Below, one piece after another: positions 15,880 through 24,901 of a stretch of 64,000 bases of DNA; the first letter of the stretch is position 1; the number at the start of each line of letters is the position of its first letter. The position numbers and the translations under genes are program-made. The notes beneath the pieces are model-generated. The model made no database searches and was not told the DNA's origin. It was given only the letters and a program-made list of their open reading frames with translations. Source of the stretch: Candidatus Eremiobacter antarcticus (lineage in GTDB: Bacteria > Vulcanimicrobiota > Vulcanimicrobiia > Eremiobacterales > Eremiobacteraceae); contig QHBK01000003.1 of the NCBI GenBank assembly GCA_003244105.1, positions 292,004 through 356,003 of the forward strand, written 5' to 3'.

Positions 15880-16527
15880 TCAGGCAACGCCGTACCTCCC
15901 GTATCTACGCGCGGCTGCACGCGCCATCCAACCCAGCAGCGCTTCGGCCCATAGGGCCAAAAGCGCGACCGACAAGCCGCCCAGCAAGAGCTGACGCACG
16001 TCGTTGTTCGCGAGGCCATCGAGGATCAGATCGCCCAATCCGCCGCCGCCGATGAAAGCAGCCAAGGTGGCTGACGCGATGACTTCGACGGTGCTCGTGC
16101 GAATGCCGGCGATGACGACGGGGAACGCCAGCGGATATTCGACGCGCCGCAGCATCTGCGGGCGGCCCATGCCCATGCCCAACGCCGCTTCGCGTACGGC
16201 CGGTTCGATGCCGCGAAACGCGATGTCGGTGTTGATGAGGATCGGGGGACAGGCGAGCAGGATAAGTGCGACCAGCGCCGGTCTATAGCCGATGCCTAGA
16301 ACCGGCAGCACTAAGGCCAAAACCGCTAAGCTCGGCACCACTCGCGCTGCGGTCATCACGCTCACGACCGAGGGGCCAAAGCGCGAACGCGCCGTCCAGA
16401 TGCCCACCGGCAGGCCGATTACGATCGCGATGCCGACGGCGCTGAAGCTCAGCGCGATATGCGTACGCACCGCGGTCATCAACTCATGCTGATGTTCGCC
16501 TGCATACGACCAAAGCTGAAGCAGCAT
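15880..16527 (-). CDS. Osmoprotectant ABC transporter, permease (OpuCD-type)
   Basis: A 215-residue membrane protein with the permease loop containing REAALGMGMGRPQ and a glycine-rich AAFIGGGGLGD segment, both characteristic of OpuC permeases. It is the first gene of the operon. The second permease lies at the far end, so the transporter can assemble from two different permease chains. Confidence 0.88.
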   Translation of the reverse strand: MLLQLWSYAGEHQHELMTAVRTHIALSFSAVGIAIVIGLPVGIWTARSRFGPSVVSVMTAARVVPSLAVLALVLPVLGIGYRPALVALILLACPPILINTDIAFRGIEPAVREAALGMGMGRPQMLRRVEYPLAFPVVIAGIRTSTVEVIASATLAAFIGGGGLGDLILDGLANNDVRQLLLGGLSVALLALWAEALLGWMARAAARRYGRYGVA

Positions 16528-16625
16528 GAACGCGTCGCGCCTTCTGCGCTGCGGCGGGGCAGACCCCTGCCGTCGCCTTCTCGCCGGGGGAGGCGGGGCC
16601 TCAAAGCCCGCCCAAACCGTCGTTC

Positions 16626-17126
16626 ATGGAAGTGTACTTGCTTCGCCACGGCTTGGCGTACGAACGCGATGCCAAGAAATTTCCGGACGACCGGCAGCGC
16701 CCGCTGACGATTGAAGGCTTGGAGAAGATGCGAGAGATCGTGCGCGGCATGCTCAAGCTCGGCGTCGAGTTCGACGCGATCTTCGACAGCGGGTACGTGC
16801 GCACGCGTCAGACTGCTGAGGCCGTCACCGACGCGTACCGCGTGGACAGCAGGGACATCCAAGCCGCGCCCGCGCTCGAACCCGAGAGCAGCCCTTCCGA
16901 GTTGTTGGCCCTCCTGAAGACCGTCAAGGACTCGCAACGGGTCCTCTTGGTCGGGCACGAGCCCCATCTGAGCGCGGCCGTGAAGCACCTGACCGGCGCA
17001 AGCGACGGGGTGAGCGTGGACTTCAAGAAGGGCGCCTTGTGCCGTATCGATCTCGATCCCAAGAAAAAAGCGAACGGCACGCTCGTGTGGCTGTTGCCGC
17101 CCAAAGCGCTGCGCAAGATCCGTTAA
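16626..17126 (+). CDS. sixA: SixA-type phosphohistidine phosphatase
   Basis: A 166-residue histidine-phosphatase-superfamily protein. The catalytic RHG lies at residues 7-9 (YLLRHGLA), a second arginine in YVRTRQTAE, and the second histidine in LVGHEPHLS. Family members dephosphorylate phosphohistidine on signalling or phosphotransfer proteins, but targets cannot be deduced here. Its stop interlocks with that of the convergent phosphoribosyltransferase (17123-17126). Confidence 0.85.
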   Translation: MEVYLLRHGLAYERDAKKFPDDRQRPLTIEGLEKMREIVRGMLKLGVEFDAIFDSGYVRTRQTAEAVTDAYRVDSRDIQAAPALEPESSPSELLALLKTVKDSQRVLLVGHEPHLSAAVKHLTGASDGVSVDFKKGALCRIDLDPKKKANGTLVWLLPPKALRKIR

Positions 17127-17755
17127 GAATTCCGGAAGCGGGCCAGTTCTTCGCGCACGCGAGCGTCGGGGACTTCGCCGAACAAGAAATAGTACTGGCC
17201 GACAGCAAACGGTATATCGGGCGCTTCGATCAGAACGCGCACGCGGTCGTACTGCGCGCGCAGGTACGCGAGGCTGTCGGTTGGAGCGACCGGCACGGCG
17301 CACGTGATCGACGTGGCGCCGCGGTTGCGGAGTGCATGCAGGGCGCACATCATGGTCGCCGAGGTGGCGATCCCATCATCGACGACGATCACGGGCTTGC
17401 CGTCGACGGGCAGCGCAGGCTCATCGCCTCGCAGCCGCGTCTCGAGCGACAGCGCTTCGCGGCGCGAGCGCGCGATCAGCGACTGGAAAAGGTGCGGTGA
17501 AAGACCGCCGGCGTGCTCGGTCGTCACCGCTTCACCGTACGAGGAGACGGCGCCCAGCGCCAGCTCCGGCTGCATGGGATGGCCGATCTTGCGGACGACG
17601 ATGATATCCAGCGGCAGCGCGTGGGTCTCTGCGACGGCGGCGGCGCACAGCGCGCCGCCCCGCGCCACGCCGAGCACCATCGTACCGGCTTGCGGAGACA
17701 ACAGCTTCGCCAACTGCAAGCCGGCAGCCCGGCGGTCGAGGAAGGGCGGGCGCAT
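17123..17755 (-). CDS. Phosphoribosyltransferase-family protein
   Basis: A 210-residue protein of the type I phosphoribosyltransferase fold, with the PRPP-binding loop VIVVDDGIATSATM near residue 120-135 and the early VLGVARGGALCAA segment. This resembles predicted phosphoribosyltransferases found in many bacteria, often beside esterase or hydrolase genes. The nucleobase substrate is unknown. ATG 17755 is chosen because it begins the conserved region (RPPFLDRRAAG); an upstream start at 17818 is possible. An extended -10 (TGCTATGAT on the minus strand, 17896-17904) lies upstream. Confidence 0.8.
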   Translation of the reverse strand: MRPPFLDRRAAGLQLAKLLSPQAGTMVLGVARGGALCAAAVAETHALPLDIIVVRKIGHPMQPELALGAVSSYGEAVTTEHAGGLSPHLFQSLIARSRREALSLETRLRGDEPALPVDGKPVIVVDDGIATSATMMCALHALRNRGATSITCAVPVAPTDSLAYLRAQYDRVRVLIEAPDIPFAVGQYYFLFGEVPDARVREELARFRNS

Positions 17756-17969
17756 CCGAACGCGCTCTTGCCTGTCGGTGCGGTCTCTAGCGTCTAGCTC
17801 TCTTGCAAAGGCCGGCACAGCGAATTGATAACGGCATCAAACGCTTCCCCCTCCACAACAGCGGCCCTGACACAATGCATCCGCTCGCCCTGGTCATCAT
17901 AGCACACTCGCGCATCCCGATATAGCCAAAGCTTGTGGCGGCGCAAGCCGTACAACCCGTCCTAGCAGG

Positions 17970-19892
17970 TCAACCGGTGCGGCGGCCCAATTGTGGCCTT
18001 ACGATGAGGCCGTCGAGGACGAAAGAGCTGCTGCGCAGGTTGCGGACTGTACGCTTCTGGCGGGCCACTCCCGTCGAGACGGAAGCGTACGAGGGCATGG
18101 GAGAGCGCGAGCTGGACAGGCCGACCAGGGTTAGGGTCACCTCGGGCGGGACCAACTCGGCTTGCTCCGGCGAATCGTGCGAGGCGTCGCGGCTGACATG
18201 CAGGGATGCGACGCGGCGCTCGAATTGGACCATTAGCGTCACGCCCAGTTCCTCGAGCTTCGACTCGCGGCACAACACCATGAAATTGACGCCGCCAAGA
18301 TGGCCGACGACTGCATGCGGTCCGTCGATTGAGCGGGCGGTCGAGCCCAGCGTCTCCGCGAGGATGTTGATGACCTCGTCGCCCCGGCCGAAGCCGAAGC
18401 GCTCGTTATACTGACGGAGATGGTTCAGGTCGACGTGCAGCAGCGCAAACGGCGTGCCGGCTGAAGCCCTGCGCTCGATGTCCTGCTGGATCAGCGTCCG
18501 CCCGGGCAGGCCCGTGAGCGGATTTGAATACCGCGAGACGGATGCTTGGAATTCGGTCATGGTGTGCAGCAGATCGCGCACGGATACGACGCCCGAATAG
18601 GAGCCATTCTCAAGCACGACGACCTCGTCGTACATCTCCGAGCGGCGTCGATGGATGACCTTGCGCGCCACGTCGTCGACCGAGTCGCCGACGTCTACCG
18701 CGAGATACGCGTCGTCCATGACCAAGCGGACCGGCCGTTTCGCGTAGATGGAGTAGCCGAACCGATGCGACAGCCGCTCGTACAGCTTGGTGCGGCTGAC
18801 GAGTCCGATAGGGACGTCTCCATCGGTCAAGACGACGCTGTCGAGATCGGCGTTGCGGTCGAAGATCTCCATCACTTCCATCGTGTAGGCGGACGGCGAA
18901 AGGGCAGGCGCGCGGCGCGTGACCGCGCTGATGGTCGTCCGTTTGGGGGCGGGCGCTCGACGGCTGGCGGACGACCGCTCGCGGATGAACGCGGCGATCT
19001 CCGCTTTCGGTTCGGCGAACACAGAAGACGGACGCGCGAGCAAGAAGCCCTGTCCGTATTCCACGCCGATCTCGATCAGCGTGGTGAGCTCGGCGACGGT
19101 CTCGATGCCTTCCGCCACAAGCTTCGCGTCGATGCGCCGCGCGAAGATGATGATGGCGGAGACCAGGGCGTTTTTGGCGCGGTCGCGATCGATGTCGCGC
19201 ACGAGCGCGATGTCGAGCTTGATGAAATGGGGGCGGACTTCGGTGACGGCGCGCAGGGAATTGTGGCCGGCGCCGGCGTCGTCGATCGCGACTTTGAAGC
19301 CCTGGCGATTGTAGTGCAGCAGCGTGCGCTTGAAGAGATCGAAGTCCTCGATGGCTTCTTTCTCCGTGATCTCCAAGACGATGCGCCCTTGACCGAGCCG
19401 GTTCTGATCCACGACGTCGGCCGACAATGCTTCGTTGCGCTCTTCGAAGACGCGGGCGCTGATGTTGAGGAACAAGAAGCACCCCGGCGGGATGGCCGAG
19501 GCGTTCGCGATGGCTTTAAAACGGCAAATGCGCTCGAGCTGCGCGGCCACGCCGCGCTGGGCGGCGGTCTTGAAGAGAGCGTCAGCGCTCTCAAGGCGCG
19601 TCCCGATGGGCCCGCGCGAGAGCGCTTCGTAGCCGAACACGCTCCCGTCCGAGAGGGAGACGATCGGCTGGAACAACGTGCGGACGCGCCCTTCCTTGAG
19701 AAGGCGGTCAAAATCGTCGAGCGCGGCGCCGGCATCCTCACGCGTGGGCATCTGTGCGACCTGTGCGCCAGGCTGATCTTCGCTTTGCGCTGTTTCGACT
19801 TCGGCGTCCGACCGTTGAGGAAGCGGCGTAGCGTCGCCCGTGACAAATCCGAGCAATCGTCCGAGACGCTGATTCGCTTTTGGGCGGCTCAT
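17970..19892 (-). CDS. EAL-CBS-GGDEF protein, predicted c-di-GMP phosphodiesterase
   Basis: A 640-residue cytoplasmic protein with three parts. The EAL domain (about 60-305) has EALS (Glu89), LNIS, LEITE, DDAGAG, KLD and AEGIET, so the catalytic residues look intact. Two CBS motifs (about 325-455) follow, with DVPIGLVSR and GVVSVRDLL. The C-terminal GGDEF-like domain (about 460-600) reads FGFGRGDEV, so its active-site loop is degenerate (RGDEV) and cyclase activity is doubtful. The CBS pair could sense an adenine nucleotide. It probably lowers cyclic di-GMP, but signals and targets are unknown. Confidence 0.88.
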   Translation of the reverse strand: MSRPKANQRLGRLLGFVTGDATPLPQRSDAEVETAQSEDQPGAQVAQMPTREDAGAALDDFDRLLKEGRVRTLFQPIVSLSDGSVFGYEALSRGPIGTRLESADALFKTAAQRGVAAQLERICRFKAIANASAIPPGCFLFLNISARVFEERNEALSADVVDQNRLGQGRIVLEITEKEAIEDFDLFKRTLLHYNRQGFKVAIDDAGAGHNSLRAVTEVRPHFIKLDIALVRDIDRDRAKNALVSAIIIFARRIDAKLVAEGIETVAELTTLIEIGVEYGQGFLLARPSSVFAEPKAEIAAFIRERSSASRRAPAPKRTTISAVTRRAPALSPSAYTMEVMEIFDRNADLDSVVLTDGDVPIGLVSRTKLYERLSHRFGYSIYAKRPVRLVMDDAYLAVDVGDSVDDVARKVIHRRRSEMYDEVVVLENGSYSGVVSVRDLLHTMTEFQASVSRYSNPLTGLPGRTLIQQDIERRASAGTPFALLHVDLNHLRQYNERFGFGRGDEVINILAETLGSTARSIDGPHAVVGHLGGVNFMVLCRESKLEELGVTLMVQFERRVASLHVSRDASHDSPEQAELVPPEVTLTLVGLSSSRSPMPSYASVSTGVARQKRTVRNLRSSSFVLDGLIVRPQLGRRTG

Positions 19893-20156
19893 GACGGTCG
19901 CTGGACGGCGCAGCGGCCGGCGTCTACGGACAACATCATCGTCAGGTTCACACTCGCGGTCGGCGCTTGGCCGGGCAGTACAAGTCAGCAGTTGTCGTTA
20001 GGGTCGCCAAGAAGCGCTTCTCTTGCGAATCATCGGCGGCCCCCTCAAGGGACGTTAGCGGGCGTAGACATCGCGTCAGCAGTTTCGGGGGCGAGTGCTA
20101 AGGGGGGTCCGCGGTTCGTGCGGGCGAAGGTCGCCAGTCCCGCTTTTCGAGGTACA
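19893..20156. other. Intergenic region between the EAL gene and the formate dehydrogenase operon
   Basis: A 264-bp divergent intergenic region. The only repeat noticed is GTCAGCAGTT at 19984-19993 and 20075-20084. No clear promoter hexamers, riboswitch or gene could be recognised. GAGG at 20149-20152 is the likely ribosome-binding site of the downstream gene. Confidence 0.4.
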
Positions 20157-22076
20157 ATGTCACCAATGAAAGAGAGCTTGACTCGCCTGACTCACCCGCT
20201 GGTGCGTGACGAGGGGAGATTGCGGACGGCGAGCTGGGACGAGGCGCTCGACCGGGCCGCGCGTGGGTTCGCGGACGCCGTCGCCAAGGGCGGTCCCAAA
20301 GCTTTCGGGCTGTTCAGCTGCTCCAAGACGACCAACGAGCTGAATTTTCTGACGCAGAAGTTCACCCGGGCCGTCATCGGCTGCAACAACATCGACAGCT
20401 GCAACCGCACCTGACACGCTCCCAGCGTCGCCGGTCTGGCGGCGGTCTTCGGTGCAGGCGGGGGCACGAACTCATATCAAGAGGTTGAAGAGACCGGCCT
20501 CGTCATCTTGTGGGGGTCCAATGCCCGCGAGACGCATCCTATTTTTTTCCACCACGTCCTCAAGGGCGTTCGCGCCGGCGCCAGATTGTATGTCGTCGAC
20601 CCGCGCCGCACCGGCACGGCCCAGTGGGCCGACCGCTGGCTCGGCCTCAACGTCGGCACCGACGTCGCGCTCGCCAATGCCATGGCTCACGAGATCCTAA
20701 AGAGCGGCCTAGAAAACCGCGAGTTCATCGACCGCGCGACCAGCGGCTTTGAAGAATATCGCGCCTGCGTCGAACAGTATACGCCGGAGCGTGCCCAGGA
20801 GCTGACGGGCGTGCCCGCCGCGCTGATCAGGGAGGCGGCGCACAGCTATGCGACGTCGGAGCGCGCGATGATCTGCTGGACGCTCGGCATCACCGAGCAT
20901 CACAACGGAGTGGACAACGTCCTTTCGCTGATCAATTTGGCGCTGCTCACCGGTCACGTGGGACGGTATGGCTGCGGCCTGAACCCGCTGCGGGGCCAAA
21001 ACAACGTCCAAGGCGGTGGAGACATGGGAGCGATACCGGATCGCTTGCCCGGTTTCCAACACGTGGCGGATGACGCCGCGCGCGCCAAATTCGAAAGCGC
21101 TTGGGGTACGAGGGTGCCCAACATCCCTGGCTGGCGTCTCAATGAGATGTTCGATGCGATGGGCCGCGGCGAACTGAGGACGCTGTACGTGGTCGGAGAG
21201 AACCCGGTTGCCTCTGAGGCCGATCGCAGCCACGCCGAACACGCTTTGTCGGCGCTGGACCATATCGTGGTGCAAGATCTCTTCCTGACGGACACGGCGA
21301 AGATGGCTCACGTCGTGCTGCCTGCGGCCGCGGGATGGTGCGAGACCGAGGGCACGGTCACGAGCTCGGAACGGCGCGTCCAGCGAGTCCGCAAGATCGT
21401 TGATCCCCCGGGAGAGGCGCGCGATGACATCGAGATCATTTGCGACGTCGCGAGACGGCTAGGCCATGACTTCGGGCGCCCGACCGCGGAACATCTGTGG
21501 GATGAATTGCGGGCGCTGAGCCCCATGCACGCCGGCATGTCCTATCGCAGGCTTGAGGAACTCGGCGGTCTGCAATGGCCCTGCTACGACGAGTCGCACC
21601 CAGGCGAGCCGTTCCTTCACGCTCGTCTGTGGGAGACTCCGGTGCGCGGGCCGCGCGCGCCCTTCCATCCCGTCGAAGACGATGCGCCGGTCGATCTCGT
21701 CAATGACGAATACCCGCTCACCTTGAGCACCGGCCGCCGGCTCGACTCTTTCAACACAGGCGTGCAAAGCGGCGGCTATACGTCGCCGCTGCGCCGTGGC
21801 GAGACGATCGACGTATCGCCCGAAGACGCCGTGCGCTACGGTCTTCGCGACGGTGAAGACGCGCGCGTCGAGTCGCGGCGCGGAGCCGTCGTCGTTCCGA
21901 TCCGCATAGACCCCACGCTGCGCGCTGGCAATGCTTTCATGACGTTCCACTTCGACGCGCCCTCCAACGTCCTCACCATCGAAGCGAACGATCCGAAGTC
22001 GGGCACCGCGGAGTTCAAGGCTTCGGCCGTGCGCATCCAACCGCTGACGCACAGCCTGGCTGCGGCGGGAGGCTAG
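20157..22076 (+). CDS. fdhA: Formate dehydrogenase catalytic subunit, selenocysteine-containing (C-terminal part of a split FdhA)
   Basis: The molybdopterin (Mo/W-bisMGD) catalytic part of an NAD-type formate dehydrogenase, oxidising formate to CO2. The frame is open across an in-frame TGA at 20412-20414 (codon 86). Before it is DSCNRT and after it HAPSVAGLA, the exact context where other formate dehydrogenases have Cys or Sec. Downstream features include LVILWGSN, PLRGQNNVQGGGDMG and a C-terminal dinucleotide-binding domain (LSTGRRLDSFNTG). Product 639 residues with Sec. The N-terminal [4Fe-4S] segment is missing here and is encoded at 23933-24877. ATG 20157 follows GAGG by 4 nt; ATG 20166 is an alternative. 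Reading TGA as stop would break the gene in two. Confidence 0.9.
20412..20443 (+). promoter_or_regulatory. UGA selenocysteine codon with bacterial SECIS-like hairpin
   Basis: The UGA (20412-20414) is followed by GUCGCC (20427-20432), loop GGUCU (20433-20437) and GGCGGC (20438-20443), a 6-bp stem with one G-U pair. The loop sequence GGUCU and its distance (19-23 nt after UGA) match the E. coli fdhF element as I recall it, where SelB binds the GU of the loop. The match in both sequence and spacing makes recoding much more likely than a nonsense mutation. Confidence 0.88.
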
Positions 22077-22079
22077 CGC

Positions 22080-23936
22080 TTGGACCTGCATTACACCGCT
22101 GCCGCGCCCACCGCGCAGGAACGGGCCGCTGTTGACCAGCTTTTGGGCCCGCCCACGTCCGGATGGGAGGGCGGAGCACGCCGTCCGATCGACGGACACA
22201 CCGCGCCCGACGCGCGAGAGGCTCGCGGTCGCCGCCATCTGCTGCTGCCGGCGCTGCACGCCGTATCGGCGCGAGTTGGCTGGGTGAGCGAGGGCGCGCT
22301 CAACTACATCTGCCGAAGGCTGACGGTTCCGCCCGCTGATGCGTATGGCGTTCTCAGTTTCTACGCACTGCTCTCCGCGACGCCCCGGCCGCCGACGATC
22401 GTCCACGTGTGCGACGACATCGCGTGCATGGTCAGCGGAGCGCAGGCCCTGTGCGCGGATCTGGAGCGCACCGTCGGCCCTGCGGGCTCACCCGTTGGTG
22501 ACGGCAGCGCGCTCTGGCTTCGCAGCCCATGCCTGGGATTGTGCGAACGCGCCCCTGCCGCACTTCAGACCGTCGCAGGCGAACAACCGCGGAGCGAGCC
22601 GATCGCTCCGGCGAGCAGCGCGGACTTACGGGCAGCGCTGGCCGGCGTCGCGACGCCCGCCTACACACCGTACCAGCTGCCCCAGCATGGCAGTTCCGAT
22701 CTGCGGCTGCTGCGACGCATCGGACGCGTCGACCCCACGAGCATCGATGCATACCTGACGGCGGGCGGTTATGCGGCGTTGCGCCGCGCGTTTGAATTGG
22801 GGCCGGCAGGAGTCATCGCCGAAGTTTCTCAGTCGAAGCTGCTGGGCAGGGGGGGCGCCGCGTTTGCGACCGGCCGCAAGTGGGAGGCGGTCGCCAACCA
22901 GCCGGAGCAGCCTCACCACCTCGTCTGCAACGCCGACGAGTCAGAGCCGGGCACCTTCAAAGATCGCGTTCTGATGGAAGAAGATCCCTTCGCGCTGCTT
23001 GAGGCGATGACGATCGCCGCCTTTGCCGGCGGGTGCGAGTACGGTTACCTCTACGTGCGCGGCGAATACCCGCGGGCGACGCGCCGGTTATCCGGCGCCA
23101 TCGAACAGGCTCGGGCTCGCGGCTTTCTCGGTCAGAATATTTTGCAAAGCGGCCTGAGGTTCGACGTCGAGCTGCGCAGCGGAGCGGGCGCCTACATCTG
23201 CGGCGAAGAGACGGCCCTTTTCAACTCGATCGAAGGCTTTCGCGGAGAGCCAAGAAATAAGCCGCCGTTCCCCGTGCAAAAAGGGCTCTTCGGCAAACCC
23301 ACGGTCGTCAACAACGTCGAGACGCTGCTCAACGTTCTTGACATCATCGTGAGCGGTGGCGCAAACTTCGCGGCCATCGGCACGCCCGCATCCACCGGCA
23401 CGAAGCTGTTCTGCCTGAGCGGCCACGTGGTCATACCGGGACTCTATGAGGTGCCGTTCGGCGTGACTCTGCGACAGCTCATCGAATCGGCCGGAGGCGT
23501 GGCAGGATCGAAGCGGCTGCAAGCGGTCCTCATGGGCGGCGCGGCGGGAGCCTTCGTGACCGCGGACGAGCTCGACACGCCGCTCACCTTTGAGGACATG
23601 CGCGCGGTCAAAGCGACGCTCGGATCCGGCGTGGTTCTCCTGCTGGACGATACGGTCAACCTCGAGGCACTGCTCTTGCGCATCGCCGCGTTCTTCCGCG
23701 ACGAGTCGTGCGGGCAATGCGTCCCATGCCGGGTGGGCACTGCGCGCCAAGAAGAATCGCTTCGCAGGCTGGCGGCCGGACGGCCCTTGGGCTCGCTCCC
23801 GCAAGAGCGGGCGTTGCTGACCGAGATGGGCCAAGCCATGCGGGATGCTTCCATTTGCGGGCTTGGCCAGACCGCGTCCGCGGCCATCGAGTCGGCCATG
23901 ACCAAGCTCAACGCCTTCACGAGGACGGCGACATGA
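22080..23936 (+). CDS. fdhB: Formate dehydrogenase diaphorase subunit (NuoE-NuoF fusion)
   Basis: A 618-residue fusion that passes electrons to NAD. Residues 1-190 are NuoE/FdsG-like, with the [2Fe-2S] ligands Cys111, Cys116, Cys151 and Cys155 (CDDIAC, CLGLC). The rest is NuoF/FdsB-like, with GRGGAAF for NADH/FMN, NADESEPGTFKDR and the [4Fe-4S] motif SCGQCVPCRVGT plus a later cysteine in SICGLG. The start is TTG 22080, 3 bp after the fdhA stop and behind GGGAGG. It overlaps the next gene by 4 nt (ATGA). Confidence 0.93.
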   Translation: MDLHYTAAAPTAQERAAVDQLLGPPTSGWEGGARRPIDGHTAPDAREARGRRHLLLPALHAVSARVGWVSEGALNYICRRLTVPPADAYGVLSFYALLSATPRPPTIVHVCDDIACMVSGAQALCADLERTVGPAGSPVGDGSALWLRSPCLGLCERAPAALQTVAGEQPRSEPIAPASSADLRAALAGVATPAYTPYQLPQHGSSDLRLLRRIGRVDPTSIDAYLTAGGYAALRRAFELGPAGVIAEVSQSKLLGRGGAAFATGRKWEAVANQPEQPHHLVCNADESEPGTFKDRVLMEEDPFALLEAMTIAAFAGGCEYGYLYVRGEYPRATRRLSGAIEQARARGFLGQNILQSGLRFDVELRSGAGAYICGEETALFNSIEGFRGEPRNKPPFPVQKGLFGKPTVVNNVETLLNVLDIIVSGGANFAAIGTPASTGTKLFCLSGHVVIPGLYEVPFGVTLRQLIESAGGVAGSKRLQAVLMGGAAGAFVTADELDTPLTFEDMRAVKATLGSGVVLLLDDTVNLEALLLRIAAFFRDESCGQCVPCRVGTARQEESLRRLAAGRPLGSLPQERALLTEMGQAMRDASICGLGQTASAAIESAMTKLNAFTRTAT

Positions 23937-24877
23937 GCGTGGCGGCAGCGCGGCCGGCTGCTGAGGGCGTGACGCTTGAGATCGACGGCACCGAGCTGAC
24001 GGTTCCGCGCGGCGCCACGATTTTGGACGCGTGCCGCTCGATGGGCGTCGACACGCCGACCCTCTGCTACCTCGAAAATCTGACCCCGGTCAACGTCTGC
24101 CGCGTCTGCGTCGTCGAGCTGGAAGGCTCGCGCGTGCTCGTGCCCGCTTGTTCGCGCGCCTGTGAACCCGGCATGAAGATCCGCACGGACAGCGAGCGCG
24201 TCCGCCTGAGCCGCCGCCTCGTGCTCGAATTCCTCGCTTCGTCGGTTGACGTCTCTCTGGCCTCTGAAATGCAGCGCTCGATGATTCGATATCAAGCGCA
24301 GCCCGAGCGTTTCGGATCTGCAGCCGCTCCTCACGCGGCCGGCGAGCGCGACCGCGCGACGCCTGGGCACCATCACGCGCCCAATGGCGAGCGTCATCAG
24401 ACCGTGGAACAGCCGGTGAAAGTCGACAACGAGCTGTACGTGCGCGACTACTCGAAGTGTATTTTGTGCTACAAGTGCGTGGAAGCGTGCGGCAGCGATG
24501 CGCAGAACACGTTCGCCATCGCAGTCGCCGGACGCGGCTTCGACGCGCGCATCTCCACGGAGTACGCGGTGCCGTTGCCCGACTCGGCCTGCGTCTACTG
24601 CGGCAACTGCATCGGTGTCTGCCCAACCGGCGCGCTCATGTTCAAGTCCGAGCGAGACATGCGTGACGAAGGCACCTGGGACGAATCTCGTCAGACCAAA
24701 GCGGATACGATCTGCGGCTACTGCGGCGTGGGCTGCACGCTGACGGTGCACGCCCAAGACGGCGAGATCGTCAAGGTGAGCTCACCCATGGATCACAGTG
24801 TGACGCGCGGTCATCTGTGCGTCAAAGGCAGGTTCGGTTGGCAGTTCGTTGGCAGGCGCGACAGAGAAGAAGTGTAA
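23933..24877 (+). CDS. Formate dehydrogenase iron-sulfur subunit (N-terminal part of a split FdhA)
   Basis: A 314-residue protein carrying the iron-sulfur part of an FdsA-type large subunit. In order: [2Fe-2S] ferredoxin domain (Cys45, 56, 59, 73), two [4Fe-4S] motifs (Cys176/179/182/186 and Cys220/223/226/230) and the [4Fe-4S] segment of molybdopterin oxidoreductases (Cys261/264/268 and Cys296, CGYCGVGC). The His/Cys cluster usual after the 2Fe-2S domain is absent; that stretch reads SSVDVSLASEMQRS. The chain stops at GRFGWQFVGRRDREEV, just where the 20157 product resumes (LTHPLVR, SWDEAL). The two add up to 953 residues, the normal FdsA size. Confidence 0.9.
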   Translation: MSVAAARPAAEGVTLEIDGTELTVPRGATILDACRSMGVDTPTLCYLENLTPVNVCRVCVVELEGSRVLVPACSRACEPGMKIRTDSERVRLSRRLVLEFLASSVDVSLASEMQRSMIRYQAQPERFGSAAAPHAAGERDRATPGHHHAPNGERHQTVEQPVKVDNELYVRDYSKCILCYKCVEACGSDAQNTFAIAVAGRGFDARISTEYAVPLPDSACVYCGNCIGVCPTGALMFKSERDMRDEGTWDESRQTKADTICGYCGVGCTLTVHAQDGEIVKVSSPMDHSVTRGHLCVKGRFGWQFVGRRDREEV

Positions 24878-24901
24878 CGCGGCGCCGCGGCCGCGGGCCG
24901 A

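Noticed and set aside
19984-20084. GTCAGCAGTT direct repeat upstream of fdhA as an operator pair
   Set aside because: The copies are 91 bp apart with no extended similarity, and a 10-bp repeat can arise by chance. It is noted in the intergenic entry only.
18546-20414. A long plus-strand open frame ending at the FDH TGA
   Set aside because: Most of it is antisense to the EAL protein. Only the last 258 nt (from 20157) are real coding sequence, the first part of fdhA.
20412-20414. TGA as a nonsense mutation making fdhA a pseudogene
   Set aside because: The surrounding residues are intact, the codon sits at the Sec/Cys active site, a SECIS-like hairpin follows at the right distance, and the rest of the operon is undamaged.
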